From NCBI RefSeq assembly GCF_024362695.1, contig NW_026063260.1, forward strand, positions 1 to 64,000: DNA of 64,000 bases. The letters run 5' to 3'. Origin of the DNA: Pectinophora gossypiella (Eukaryota; Arthropoda; Insecta; Lepidoptera; Gelechiidae). The position numbers and the translations under genes were made by a program. The notes under the pieces are model-generated. The model searched no databases and was not told the DNA's origin. It worked only from the letters and a program-made list of their open reading frames with translations. Positions within the stretch are counted from its first letter, which is position 1. Each line of letters starts with the position of its first letter. This document shows positions 1 to 9,450 of the stretch, piece by piece.

Positions 1-561
1 TAGTTGGATACTGGTGCCGATTCCGGCAGGCAAACTTAAATTTAAATTAGCTAAGATTACGGTTTAAATGTCAAAAACTGGATTTGTATTCTGGCGGCAC
101 ATTTTAGTTGACGCCTAATCTTAAATTTAGGAATGACGTTTCTAAATTACTCAATTTAGGTTTAGGCGACAAAAAGCTATTCTAGCAAACATTTCATTTG
201 ACGTTAAACTCTTATTCTAAATTAATTTTATACGGTTTTCTAAACTTGCCGGATAAAATTAAACTTCTTAAAATTAAGTACATGAATCAGTTTTTCGGCA
301 CTTTTTGGGCGCTTTTTGTGAATTCCGGCCACTGATTTCACCTGCAGATCATTAGGAAGACCTTGTTGCTCTCAAAATTGCTTAAATAGCGATAAAGAAT
401 CTTCTAAATATACGAATAGAAGGATCAACGAGAAATATTTGTTTTACGTCGTTTACCGCCCAAGACCAGTAAAAGAAAGAAGACGGCGAGGAGGCCCCAT
501 CGAAACAAAAGACTCTTTGCTGGTATGATGATGTCTCTGGCATGAGTATCATCTTCAAAGT
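1..561. other. AT-rich sequence without a recognisable gene
   Basis: I see no believable gene here. The first ~45 bases (core 'tggtgccgattcc' followed by an AT-rich 'aaacttaaat' stretch) recur, in reverse complement and imperfectly, around 8258-8310, so the window probably opens inside a dispersed repeat. The rest is AT-rich with short 'taaattta' variants. The family is unknown to me. Confidence 0.35.
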
Positions 562-1758
562 TAATCCAAACATTCAAATTCAAATTCAAAAATATCTTTA
601 TTCAGTAGGTAACATAGTTACACTTTGAAACGTCAATTTTTACATAACGAACGTCTCATCCGCCTAAAACTACTGCAGCTTCTCACAACCTGTATAGCCG
701 GGGAAAAGAAGCTGCAAGAAAAACTTCGGCACAGGGCCCTAGACGTTCTTTAAAAAAATAAAAATAAACATAAAATATTGATATACAATTGAATAGTTTA
801 GCTGCCTAATATCAGATCTCAGACAGTTAATCCCATGCATTCATATCTTCTAAATAATCACTAACTTTATAATAACCTTTTTTGTAAAGTTTTTGTTTAA
901 CTACTGTCTTAAAGCAGTTGAAAGGCAAATTCTGAATGTCAATGGTAATCTTATTGTAAAAACGTATACATTGCCCCTTAAAAGATTTAGTAATCTTATG
1001 TAATCGACTGACTTGTAAAGCAAGTTTATTTTTATTCCGGGTATTAACAATGTGCCGATCGCTATTTTTTGCAAATAATCCTATATGTTTTTTTACATAT
1101 ATTACGTTTTCAAAGATATATTGTGATGCCAAAGTTAAAATATTAATTTCTTTAAATTTATTTCTAACTGACATCTTGGGTCCCAATTTGTAAATCGCCC
1201 GAATGGCTCGCTTTTGCAGAACAAAAATGCTGTTCACATCTGCAGCATGACCCCACAGCAAGATGCCGTACGACATTAGACTGTGGAAGTAGGCAAAATA
1301 AACTAATCGCGCGGTTTCTACATCGGTTATTAAACGAATTTTTTTGACCGCGAATGCTGATGAGCTGAGGCTTTTGGACAACTTATCAATATGGGGACTC
1401 CATTGCAGCTTAGCGTCCAAAGTAATTCCCAAAAATACAGCAGTATCCATGAGGTCCAATTCCTTATTTTTTGCAATAATAGAATCGAGTGGCCTACTAA
1501 CACGAACGTAACACAACCAACGTAAAATATACATATTTTGTTTTATTTTCATTAAGTAGCAGGTTGTTTACAGTAAACCAATCCACTACCTCTGAAATGG
1601 CGTTGTTTACATCGTCAAAGGAATCTTGTCGTCTCTTTACTTTAAAAAGTAAGGAGGTATCATCTGCAAACAGCACCACCTCATGTTTTACAAGACTAGG
1701 TAGGTCGTTTATGTAAACTAGGAATAGAAATGGACCTAGAATTGAGCGTTTATCTAAG
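562..1758 (-). mobile_element. 5'-truncated Jockey-like LINE, 3' end only
   Basis: A non-LTR retrotransposon fragment on the minus strand. It keeps the last part of the reverse transcriptase, about 260 bp of 3' untranslated sequence and a short hexamer tail (TTTGAA)n at its 3' end (plus-strand 572-590). The 5' end near 1758 falls inside the reverse-transcriptase domain, as usual for aborted target-primed reverse transcription. The insertion lies upstream of the inferred plus-strand host gene. No clear target-site duplication was found. Confidence 0.75.
827..1758 (-). pseudogene. Reverse transcriptase C-terminal fragment of a Jockey-like LINE
   Basis: In the order of translation the fragment starts within the conserved 'SILGPF' block, passes the catalytic FADD motif (in the frame of 1679-1497) and continues in another frame (1552-827) with the thumb/connection region typical of Jockey/CR1 elements, including 'FLGITLD' and 'SYGILLWG'. 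At least one frameshift near 1500-1550 separates the two parts. Palm motifs upstream of FADD and the whole endonuclease are missing, so this is a dead copy. In the live family the enzyme copies element RNA directly at a nicked chromosomal site. The clade call (Jockey rather than CR1) is tentative. Confidence 0.75.
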
Positions 1759-2447
1759 AGGACAATCTAATTGTGTCAATCTTAAACACTATTTTCAACT
1801 GGACCGTGTGGTGGATGCTTGAAACAATGCAGTGCCAGTGATATTAACGATTAACGTGTAACATTAACACATACCTAGCTCTGTGTGTGTCAAAACTGTA
1901 ATGACTCCTACCAGGCGCGCAGTGCAGGCTGTACTGCCTGCTTATTCTTATCCTTTTGACCTGAAGGACTTAAAATTACTACAAAAGTAATGTACCTATC
2001 TATGGAATGGAACTACAGAAGTACACTGAAGGAAGGCCTCCACAGCAAGATAAATGTTATCAGGTATAAATAAATAACATGGCAGCAACCAAACAGTTTA
2101 TTGCCCAAGTCAAATTACTAACACACTTGATCCCGCTCTGGGTAGATACCTTACTTGTTGGTTTATTCCTTTAGATTATTTCAAAATACTTTATGATGTG
2201 AACCAAACAAAATCACCAGTTAGCAGTAACAAAAGGTGGGCTAAAAAACTTCTTTTACAAGCTCTTTACTGCTTTATCTCAGTTTCCACGAATATCATGG
2301 CATGCTAAATGTACTGGGAATGTGACGGAACCCACATTTTTTGTTTACATCCTTCTGATCATTATATTTGTTTCTGTCCAACCCGTTAGGAAATGTAAGC
2401 ATGAATTGATGTATGTATGTATTCTAAATAATCCTTTTTTATTTCAG
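1759..2447. other. Non-coding, probably intronic or intergenic
   Basis: No open frame of note and no repeat family recognised. The segment ends in a pyrimidine-rich tract and AG at 2446-2447 that looks like a splice acceptor for the exon that follows, so at least its right part may be intron. Earlier exons of that gene could lie here or left of the window; none could be identified. Confidence 0.3.
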
Positions 2448-2570
2448 GTGATAAATCTTTGACTTTGACATTTGCAAGTAGTCCTACTAGCCACTGCATC
2501 CTGAATTGTAATTATGAGCCACCAATAACAAAAAAGACGTCTGTGACATGGATCCCTAATGTTCTCTCAG
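2448..2570 (+). CDS. Candidate internal exon of an unknown small host gene
   Basis: This 123-base stretch is bounded by a good acceptor ('cctttttttatttcag' ending at 2447) and a near-perfect donor (GTATGTAAGT at 2571-2580). One of its three frames is open throughout, and the other two have stops within 15 bases. The open frame begins after two carried-in bases and ends with one base, reading 'DKSLTLTFASSPTSH...' through 'TWIPNVLS' (40 residues). Spliced to the acceptor at 3005 it continues for four residues (D-G-D-E) to a TAA. I do not recognise the protein; it is rich in Ser/Thr with two cysteines and no domain I can name. The inference rests on splice signals and frame only; transcript data would settle it. 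Other exons must lie upstream. Confidence 0.45.
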
Positions 2571-2628
2571 GTATGTAAGTACATTAAATATGAATGCAAA
2601 TCTGTCTGCCTATGAGTTATATATATAA

Positions 2629-2956
2629 CAGCCTCCTTGGTCTAATGGTTCTCTAACCATAGCTCACAATCTGGAGATCCGGGTCTGATACCCGATGGGG
2701 ACATAGTCAAAATCACTTTGAGGCTGTCAAGGTCCTTTGTATGGATAGGAAATTGCAGGCTTGAATCATCCAATTGTCTAAAGAAGTCGGATGATTCTGT
2801 GCTTCAGAAGGCACGTCAAGCAGTTATTCCCGGGCTATTTAGCCCAAACACCGTCACTAATCTGCAGTCGAGCAGCATATAGTATGCTTCATACCCCCTC
2901 CAGTTGATTTAAGGGATGCCTATGCCCAGCAGTGGGACATAATAAATAGGCTATTT
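2629..2956 (+). mobile_element. tRNA-derived SINE in the intron
   Basis: The head looks like a tRNA gene, with an A-box-like 'tggtctaatggtt' (about 2638-2650) and a B-box-like 'gatccgggtctgatacccg'. The body ends with 'gcccagcagtgggac', the hallmark tail of widespread lepidopteran SINEs. RNA polymerase III internal promoters are thus still visible, but the element codes for nothing. It sits in the intron between the exon at 2448-2570 and the terminal exon at 3006. Confidence 0.75.
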
Positions 2957-3005
2957 ATGTTTATTTCTTATTAGAATAATTATCTAAGCATTATACTTGT
3001 TTTAG

Positions 3006-3270
3006 ATGGTGACGAATAAAGAAAGAAGAACCCAGGAGTATAAAAAAATACTTACATACATACCTACCATTGTGGTGCTGTACTTACATACATAGTCACA
3101 CCACCATACCAGGATGGACTGAGCCGAGCACTACCAAGAAGACCAACTGCAGCCTCTTGTGATGGACATAATGACCAGAGTGGTGACAGATAAACAACCC
3201 ATCACAAATATAAATATTTCTTTTTTCTGTGCAAGTTTTGATGTTATAAATAAAATACAATCAAAAAGTA
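3006..3270 (+). CDS. Candidate 3'-terminal exon of the plus-strand host gene
   Basis: An acceptor ('acttgttttag' ending at 3005) opens this exon. Using the one base carried from 2570, the frame reads D-G-D-E and stops at TAA 3017-3019. The remaining sequence would be 3' untranslated region, with a canonical AATAAA at 3249-3254. A second AATAAA on the opposite strand (3287-3292) belongs to the neighbouring minus-strand gene, so the two genes would converge tail to tail within about 40 bases. The coding part is very short, so this call depends on the upstream exon being real. Confidence 0.4.
3249..3254 (+). terminator. Polyadenylation signal AATAAA (plus-strand gene)
   Basis: Canonical hexamer about 230 bases after the inferred stop codon at 3017-3019, placed as expected for a short 3' untranslated region. 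Confidence 0.4.
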
Positions 3271-3458
3271 TTTGTAACAAGTATGTTTTATTACTAGTTT
3301 AGTAGGGAACAGAAATAAAATAAATAAACAAATTTATTTTGTCTTTCTTCTACATCTGTGAGGTTTATTTGGGAACATTCACCAGTTTTTTCAGTTAAGG
3401 CCCTTGTTATCCTCCCATTGTTATGTAATCTGCTCGTTGTCACCCACAACTCCCAAAT
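3270..3458 (-). CDS. Candidate 3'-terminal exon of the minus-strand host gene
   Basis: An acceptor on the minus strand ('tttgttttctcttcag', with AG at plus 3459-3460) opens the exon at 3458. Two bases carried from the exon ending at 4416 make the frame read I-F-G-S-C-G and stop at TGA (3440-3442). The rest would be 3' untranslated region, with AATAAA (reverse complement) at 3287-3292. A different frame of this exon stays open for 57 codons to a TAG near 3300, beginning 'IWELWVTTSRLHNN'. If an exon with another phase has been missed, that frame could be the true one. Which frame is used is open. Confidence 0.35.
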
Positions 3459-3581
3459 CTGAAGAGAAAACAAATATTATAAATGCTGTATACACTTCCA
3501 TCTCTCTAAACTTTAATAAATCAAGACAACATGCAGTCAGTTTTTTAAGATAGATACCAGTCCGTTACCTACATACATACA

Positions 3582-4068
3582 TAAACAGCCTATATACATC
3601 CCACTGCTGGGCACAGGCCTCCCCTCAATCAACCAGAGGGGGTATGGAGCATACTCCACCATGCTGCTCCAAAAAAGAAAAACTCCTCCACCAACCCGCA
3701 TTGGAGTCCGTTACTTAGCCCATTATAATACTGAAGAAGATCCCTTCCTTAGTTACTATTCTTCTTCTATCATGTGAGTTATGAGATGGACTACCAACCT
3801 CATCAACCCTGGTGTCTGGGTTATTATTGAGCCGCCAAGGGCAAGACTCATGTAACAACTACATACTTACACTAGTAAGTAGTAACCAAGACCAACAGCT
3901 TAACATGCCTTCTGAAGCACTGATCATCTTACATTTGGACAATCAGGTGTTCAGCCTGTAATGTCCTAGCAAAATAAGGAATACAAAGTGATTTTTCTCC
4001 ACCAGGATTCAAACCCGGGACCTCTGGATTGTGAGCACAACGTTCAACTACTAGACCATGGAGGCCGT
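3582..4068 (-). mobile_element. tRNA-derived SINE, minus strand, intronic
   Basis: Mirror of the SINE type at 2629-2956. On the plus strand it starts with the tail 'cccactgctgggcac' and ends with the tRNA-like head: a B-box complement ('ggattcaaacccggga') and an A-box complement ('actagaccatggaggccg'). It is longer than the first copy, with additional unrelated sequence around 3710-3860. It lies in the intron between inferred exons 2 and 3 of the minus-strand host gene. Confidence 0.7.
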
Positions 4069-4415
4069 TATGTGTTTAGTTACTATGACTGGCATGATAA
4101 ACAGTTTCATACATAAGAGGCAAATTCACAAAGAGAGAGTCTTGACTCCGTTACTAATTACTTAAGTACCTACATAGGCATTTCATTAGATAAGTAAGCT
4201 GCGTCAAGGGCCTTTAGTCTGGGACACCCAAATAGTCACAGCAGCAGGTTGATGAGGTTGGTCATTGATCTTACAAACAACATTAGAGAAAAAAACAGGA
4301 TTAGCTGTTCCTCATATCTGGCCGTCCTAGGCCTGAGCCTAATCAGCCGTAAAGGTAATCCACTTACAACGAGCAACACTCACTTAAATATATTTTTAAC
4401 TAGGAATATGCTTAC

Positions 4416-4546
4416 ATGTTGCCATTGCTCCAAGATGCATCAAAATTCTTCCATACTATTGTTTTATAAACATTAAAAGAGTTCATCCTCTTATTGATTT
4501 TGTTTATAATTATGTCATCCCACTTAAGGTTTCTGTTAAGTATTGC
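4416..4546 (-). CDS. Candidate exon 2 of the minus-strand host gene
   Basis: The acceptor is a pyrimidine-rich tract ending in CAG at plus 4547-4549 ('ttactaattttcag'), and the donor is GTAAGC directly after 4416. Of the three frames only one is open across the 131 bases. It encodes 43 residues from 'AILNRNLKWDDII' to 'NFDASWSNGN', and it is the phase demanded by the preceding exon, whose last codon is complete. Agreement of phase between independently found splice sites is the main support. The sequence is rich in Asn, Lys, Ile and Trp; I cannot assign a domain. If the donor is not used, translation would stop two codons later. Confidence 0.5.
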
Positions 4547-4639
4547 CTGAAAATTAGTAAAAAATCTGATTAATACAAGTAACTCAGATTAATATGATGT
4601 CTACAAGTTCTTCTATGACATATTTTATCGATCACTCAC

Positions 4640-5189
4640 CTCTTCATCACTAAATTTGTAGTGCAACTGCTCAGGAGGAAATCTAATACAATCACTCCTG
4701 TCTTCAAAACTTCGTGCTCACCTCATGTTGGACTTTCGCTACTTGGCAATTTAAGGCTATTTACGTGTACGAATGAGTCCATATTAAAAGAGCTCAAGAT
4801 CACGACGCGGCTCTCCTCAATATGCCGGAATCGTGCCCTAAGCTTCTTCGGACATATTATGCGGTCTCCGAAGCACAGTCTGGAGAAGCAGATCATCGTT
4901 GGGCAAATGGATGGCAAACGTGCGCGAGGAAGGGCGCCTACGAGGTGGTTTGACATCGTGAAGAAGACGGTGGGCGGCAGCATACAGAGGGCGGTGCACG
5001 CAGCATATAGCCGTACCAAGTGGAAAACCATAACCTGTGGTCGCGATCCTCAGCAATGAGGGAACGACGAAGAAGAAGATAGGAGTCTTGTTGGTTGAGG
5101 ACTTTTAATATGCATTCACAGCGAGTTCCGTCGTTCTGATACAACACAACTTCCACTTTTACTAGTTCCGCCTTGGTCTTCCTCTTCAT
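4640..5189 (-). pseudogene. Candidate first coding exon, split by a LINE fragment
   Basis: Reading leftward from an ATG at 5189, 36 codons ('MKRKTKAELVKVEVV...' to '...LNQQDS', 5189-5082) look like a genuine protein start. Sequence 5081-4712 is then LINE-derived on the opposite strand. From 4711 another 24 codons ('SFEDRSDCIRFPPE...' to '...YKFSDEE', 4711-4640) run to a good donor GTGAGT. The two blocks are 108 and 72 bases long and join exactly in frame if the 370-base insert is removed, and the joined frame continues in phase into exon 2. So the LINE piece appears to sit inside coding sequence. No usable splice sites flank it: the 'acceptor' side is purine-rich. Most likely this is a disrupted gene or allele with an intact copy elsewhere. 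Function unknown. Confidence 0.5.
4712..5081 (+). mobile_element. 3' fragment of an RTE/CR1-like LINE inside a host exon
   Basis: The plus-strand reading frame carries the tail of a LINE reverse-transcriptase protein, with the recognisable 'RALSFFGHIMR' block followed by 'GKRARGRAPTRW' and a trailing amphipathic region. The protein stops at about 5059, and a short GA-rich tail (about 5065-5081) follows. The 5' end is truncated. The same C-terminal motif type, from a different copy, occurs at 8573-8785 on the minus strand. Exact junctions are uncertain by a few bases and no target-site duplication is evident. Confidence 0.7.
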
Positions 5190-5690
5190 CGACGTCCTTT
5201 TATTTAGTCATTTTTGTGTTTTATTAAGTATTTTTGATTTGAAAACCTAACGATACCTAATCTCAACACGTTTTTTTTTTAAGTATGATCTTGACGCTGT
5301 GTTTTTTATGGTTTAGAATAATGCCAGATGTATGTTTTAAAATTCATAGAAAAATGTTTTATTGCATTTATTTATTGTATTTGCTGCTAAAACACACATA
5401 AATTATGATTTTCTATTCCTTCGTACGAAATTATAAGAAAAACATGTATTTTTTTTGTTCAAATGACGATTTCATTCACTCACTTCCATTCATTCTTCTT
5501 TACCAATTCTTTACGAAATAAACGGCACCAGCTGGTTGACCATAGACCTCGTAGACGTTCTATTAAATTGAAGCGTGTCAAAAATCCTGTTTAAATATTT
5601 TAAATTTAGACGACCAGAAAGCCAGAATTGCACTTTTTGCTAAACTAAATTAAAATTAGGTTTTCTAAGATAAAGGAGAATGGGCGAATC
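5190..5690. other. AT-rich intergenic sequence
   Basis: Presumably the 5' flank of the minus-strand host gene (upstream of the ATG at 5189), followed by AT-rich DNA with no open frame and no repeat I can name. A candidate promoter cannot be pinpointed. Confidence 0.3.
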
Positions 5691-6771
5691 TGGTCCAAGA
5701 ACCTCCACTGATGAGACTTATATGTAATGAAAGCTTATGCTTTCTCTATGAATCTGGCAAAGTTCTATCAGATTCTGTCCCGGGGTTCTTTTTTTACGGC
5801 CATGTTTGTCCTGGCTAAAAATGTGATAAAATACAGTGGGAGCTAAAATCGACTCAAGATTTGTTGCTGGATAACTAAGTCTACATAAATAATTATGTAT
5901 CATATTGTATATCATTTTAAAGAGGATCTTTTCCAGAATCCGAAACATAAAAAAAAACAAAAAAAAGTCTTTATGTAAGCGAATTATAGTCAATTTTCAT
6001 CTGCAGCGCCATTGTTTCTCGGTAGCTAAGTTCAAGTTTCATGCCTTTTACCCCTTCCAAAAGTATCTTACCGATTTTTTTTATATTGCTTCCGGAATTT
6101 GATCTGAGTGATAAAAACAAGAAAAATAAATAGACACCTCTCCGATAGAGACCGCCTAAGCTATTGCCTAAATCGTCATCATTAGCAAGTCATTACGGTA
6201 TTGCATATTATAAGCTTATCAGCAACTTGGAACTTGGTCCAAGAACCTCCACTGGTGAGACTTGCATGTAATGATAGCTTATACTTGTCCTATGATTCTG
6301 GCAAAGTTCTATCAAACTCTATCCTAGGGTTTTTGTACGGCCATATTTGTCCTGAGTGTACAGTAGTGGACTGCAAAATCACCTCAGGATTTGTTGTCGA
6401 AAAACTATTTAACTAAGTCTATATACATAATTATATATCATAATGTACTTATATCAATTTTAAAGGGGAAGGTTATCAGAATCAGAATCACAAATAAAAA
6501 AAAATGCATTAAGTATGTAAACGACTTTTAGCCAACTCACGTCCGTAGCACCATTTTTCTCAGCAGCTACGTACGAGTTTCGCGCCTTCCAACCTTTCCA
6601 AAGAAGCCCAATCATTTTTTCCTTCTTCTGATATTGCATTCTTAACCTGACAAGTGACAACAACAAGAAATAAAATAGATACCATTCCGATAGAGGCCGC
6701 GTAAGCTATGGACCTATTGCAAGATAACGTACTCAAAGGCTAGTTATTATAATCCAACAGACGTAACATGA
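5691..6771 (+). repeat. Left arm of the fold-back element
   Basis: Reverse complement of 7174-8249 with a few substitutions and indels. Two diverged tandem units lie inside (about 5691-6225 and 6233-6735). Both contain a 'ggcaaagttctatca' block and end near a 'ccgatagag' block. Confidence 0.75.
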
Positions 6772-6774
6772 TTA

Positions 6775-7012
6775 GAATGCGGGAGGACGCAAATGTAGTA
6801 TGTTTTCTTTCACCACAATCTTGTTTTATTAACCCAGGCTTATATCTTGTCTTATAAACAATGCCGAAGGGTACAACAAACGTATCGTAAACGTAAGGTT
6901 GCCTGGTAGTAATTGCTACCTTGGCAATAAAGCCGCCTTTTGCACCAGTTATTGCCTGAACTTGTTTAATAAATGTGTTTCTTTTGTATACAATAGAGTC
7001 ATTGTATTGCAT
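6775..7012 (-). CDS. Unknown ORF in the centre of the fold-back element
   Basis: Beginning with an ATG at 7012 on the minus strand, about 79 codons of natural-looking protein ('MQYNDSIVYKRNTFIKQV...' then '...GAKGGFIAKVAI...') run until the unique centre meets the left arm near 6775. The frame is then closed by arm sequence (stop at 6740). The composition is ordinary, unlike the AT-rich shadow frames of the arms. It could be a captured host exon or cDNA piece, or the remnant of an element-encoded protein. I do not recognise it. An ORF of this size could also arise by chance. Confidence 0.35.
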
Positions 7013-7173
7013 CTTGATTAGAATGACTTATTTCTTGTTTCTCTCGTACTAAGCTGTATACTGTTAGTGTTAAAGAGACACATATTTCGTCTCTTTCGCA
7101 TAAGGCGATGTACTACATTTCCGTCCCGCCGCATCAATTCGTCATTATAATCCAACAGACGTAACATGATTAG

Positions 7174-8249
7174 TCATGTTACGTCTGTTGGATTATAATG
7201 ACTAGCCTTTGAGTACGTTATCTTGCAATAGGTCCATAGCTTACGCGGCCTCTATCGGAATGGTATCTATTTAATTTCTTGTTGTTGTCACTTGTCAGGT
7301 TAAGAATGCAATATCAGAAGAAGGAAAAAATGATTGGGCTTCTTTGGAAAGGTTGGAAGGCGCGAAACTCGTACGTAGCTGCTGAGAAAAATGGTGCTAC
7401 GGACGTGAGTTGGCTAAAAGTCGTTTACATACTTAATGCATTTTTTTTTATTTGTGATTCTGATTCTGATAACCTTCCCCTTTAAAATTGATATACATTA
7501 TGATATATAATTATGTATATAGACTTAGTTAAATAGTTTTTCGACAACAAATCCTGAGGTGATTTTGCAGTCCACTACTGTACACTCAGGACAAATATGG
7601 CCGTACAAAAACCCTAGGACAGAGTTTGATAGAACTTTGCCAGAATCATAGGACAAGTATAAGCTATCATTACATGCAAGTCTCACCAGTGGAGGTTCTT
7701 GGACCAAGTTCCAAGTTGCTGATAAGCTTATAATATGCAATACCGTAATGACTTGCTAATGATGACGATTTAGGCAATAGCTTAGGCGGTCTCTATCGGA
7801 GAGGTGTCTATTTATTTTTCTTGTTATTATCACTCAGATCAAATTCCGGAAACAATATAAAAAAAATCGGTAAGATACTTTTGGAAGGGGTAAAAGGCAT
7901 GAAACTTGAACTTAGCTACCGAGAAACAATGGCGCTGCAGATATAAATTGACTATAATTCGCTTACAAAAAGATTTTTTTTATTTTTTTTTATGTTTCGG
8001 ATTCTGGAAAAGATCCTCTTTAAAATGATATACAATATGATACATGATTATTTATGTAGACTTAGTTATCCAGCAACAAATCTTGAGTCGATTTTAGCTC
8101 CCACTGTATTTTATCACATTTTTAGCCAGGACAAACATGGCCGTAAAAAAAGAACCCCGGGACAGAATCTGATAGAACTTTGCCAGAATCATAGGGAAAG
8201 CATAAGCTTTCATTACATATAAGTCTCATCAGTGGAGGTTCTTGGACCA
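7174..8249 (-). repeat. Right arm of the fold-back element
   Basis: Mirror of 5691-6771. Just inside it, 7146-7171 repeats in direct orientation the 26 bases that end the left arm ('attataatccaacagacg...'), so that motif occurs three times around the centre. Confidence 0.75.
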
Positions 8250-8499
8250 AGTTTCATACAAAAGTGCCCATTGTCATTTAGATTTAAGTTTGTGTTTGCA
8301 GGAATCGGCACCACTGATCATATATTTTCCTTTATTCAGTTCTCTTATTAAAAAAAAGCCGAATGTTGTTCAATATTTTTGGCAAAGCATGAGAAGACTT
8401 TTAAATATTGGCATTCAAATTATAATGTCAAATGCTAAGTTTCTTAATGGTTTCTGTCTCGAACAAGAAGCTTATTGAATCATTTCTCTCTCTCTCTCT
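8250..8499. other. Non-coding; dispersed-repeat end and TC microsatellite
   Basis: Bases 8258-8310 resemble the reverse complement of the first ~45 bases of the window. A short (TC)n run lies near 8484-8500. No gene is seen. Confidence 0.35.
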
Positions 8500-8878
8500 A
8501 TTTAAGAGCTGCGCTCTTGTCGGTGGAGTAACCGTCATTTCTCTCTTCTTCCCGCCAAACCTTCACCTCCCGTTACGGCACGACCTGCACCTTCTCTTTT
8601 ATTTGTTTCATAAATGTTATCCTAGGTCTACCCCTTCCTCTCTTCCCTTCAAATTTTCCTTCTATAATGTTTGTTATAAATGAATCGTGTCGTATCAGGT
8701 GGCCAATCATTCTTCCTCTCCGGTTCTCTATTATATTCTTCAATATGGTTCTCTTTTCTTTAACTCTTTCCAGCATTTTTTTCATTTGACACCATTTCAG
8801 TCCAGCTTATACCCTCCATCCTTCGCCAACACCACATGTCAAACGCTTCCAACCTCTCTCTGTATCTCTGTGTCATAG
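8500..8878 (-). mobile_element. LINE fragment (RTE-like protein C-terminus)
   Basis: The minus strand from 8785 to 8573 encodes a LINE protein end with 'RRGRMIGHLIRHD' followed by 'GKFEGKRGRGRPRITF', the same family signature as at 4712-5081 but clearly another copy. The sequence is truncated on both sides: at about 8878 it abuts the left end of the DIRS-O element. There is no catalytic domain, so it is a relic. Confidence 0.65.
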
Positions 8879-8879
8879 T

Positions 8880-9330
8880 TATATGATCAAACGAACTTAC
8901 CAGAAGTGAAGTTCGATCTTAATTATCCCGTCTTCGCCGAGGAGATTTAATCCTTGACCATGTAGTAGCCCCCGCTACGCGCTTACGATATCGCACAAGT
9001 TTTAGAGTAGAAAAAAAAAAGTAAATGTTACAAATTTACTCTTTTTTAGCAGTTTTTTCCTATTTTATACTGGCCACACTAGCATCCACCCTGGAAACCC
9101 TACAACGTCGACTGATAGCCTCATTCTTTTCAGAGTAGCTAAGTTTAAAACAAATCTAGCAACATACTAATGGGACATGCCACTTGGGTAGGGTGGGACC
9201 TTAAATCTCCTCGGCGAAGACGGGATAATTAAGATCGATCTTCACTTCTGGTAAGTTCGTTTGATCATATAATTATCCCGTCTTCGTCCTCTGAGATTTA
9301 ATCTTTGACCATGTAGATGTTCAGAGCCTA
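8880..9330. repeat. DIRS-O left terminal repeat and internal complementary region
   Basis: The left end (8880-~8990) begins with a small palindrome ('cgaacttaccagaagtgaagttcg') and continues with 'attatcccgtcttcgccga'. The internal complementary region (about 9197-9330) contains the reverse complement of that left end, fused to a second arm that starts 'attatcccgtcttcgtcc' and presumably matches the unseen right end. This is the split-repeat arrangement through which DIRS elements rebuild their ends. The same layout with different sequence is seen in DIRS-N. The ~200 bases between the two parts hold no gene. Confidence 0.7.
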
Positions 9331-9450
9331 AAGCTCTATGTTGCTAGATACTAATAGATCAAACTGGTCTTTCAAAAATGAAAAGACAACCACATTTAAG
9401 CATAAATAGAGGCTATTTTATTAAATACAAACATATTTATCAAAAAAAAA

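Larger units (their letters stand above)
5691..8249. mobile_element. Fold-back element with 1.1-kb inverted arms
   Basis: The whole block is a large imperfect palindrome. Position 5691 pairs with 8249, and the inner ends pair near 6771 and 7174 around a 400-bp unique centre. Each arm is itself two diverged direct copies of a ~530-bp unit, both starting 'tggtccaagaacctccac' (5691 and ~6233 in the left arm). The structure resembles FB/fold-back elements, whose long inverted repeats are built from internal tandem repeats. The arms encode nothing convincing: the mirrored short open frames are palindrome consequences. Small length differences between arms (pair sums drift from 13940 to 13945) show that they have diverged. 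The ends carry no recognised transposase signature. Confidence 0.7.

Noticed and set aside
2629..2710. Possible tRNA gene
   Set aside because: A- and B-box-like sequences exist, but there is no complete cloverleaf and the element continues into the SINE-specific body and tail.
6460..7740. Mirrored 68- and 71-codon open frames as genes in the fold-back arms
   Set aside because: They are preserved only by arm similarity, have no protein character and differ in frame integrity between the diverged tandem units.
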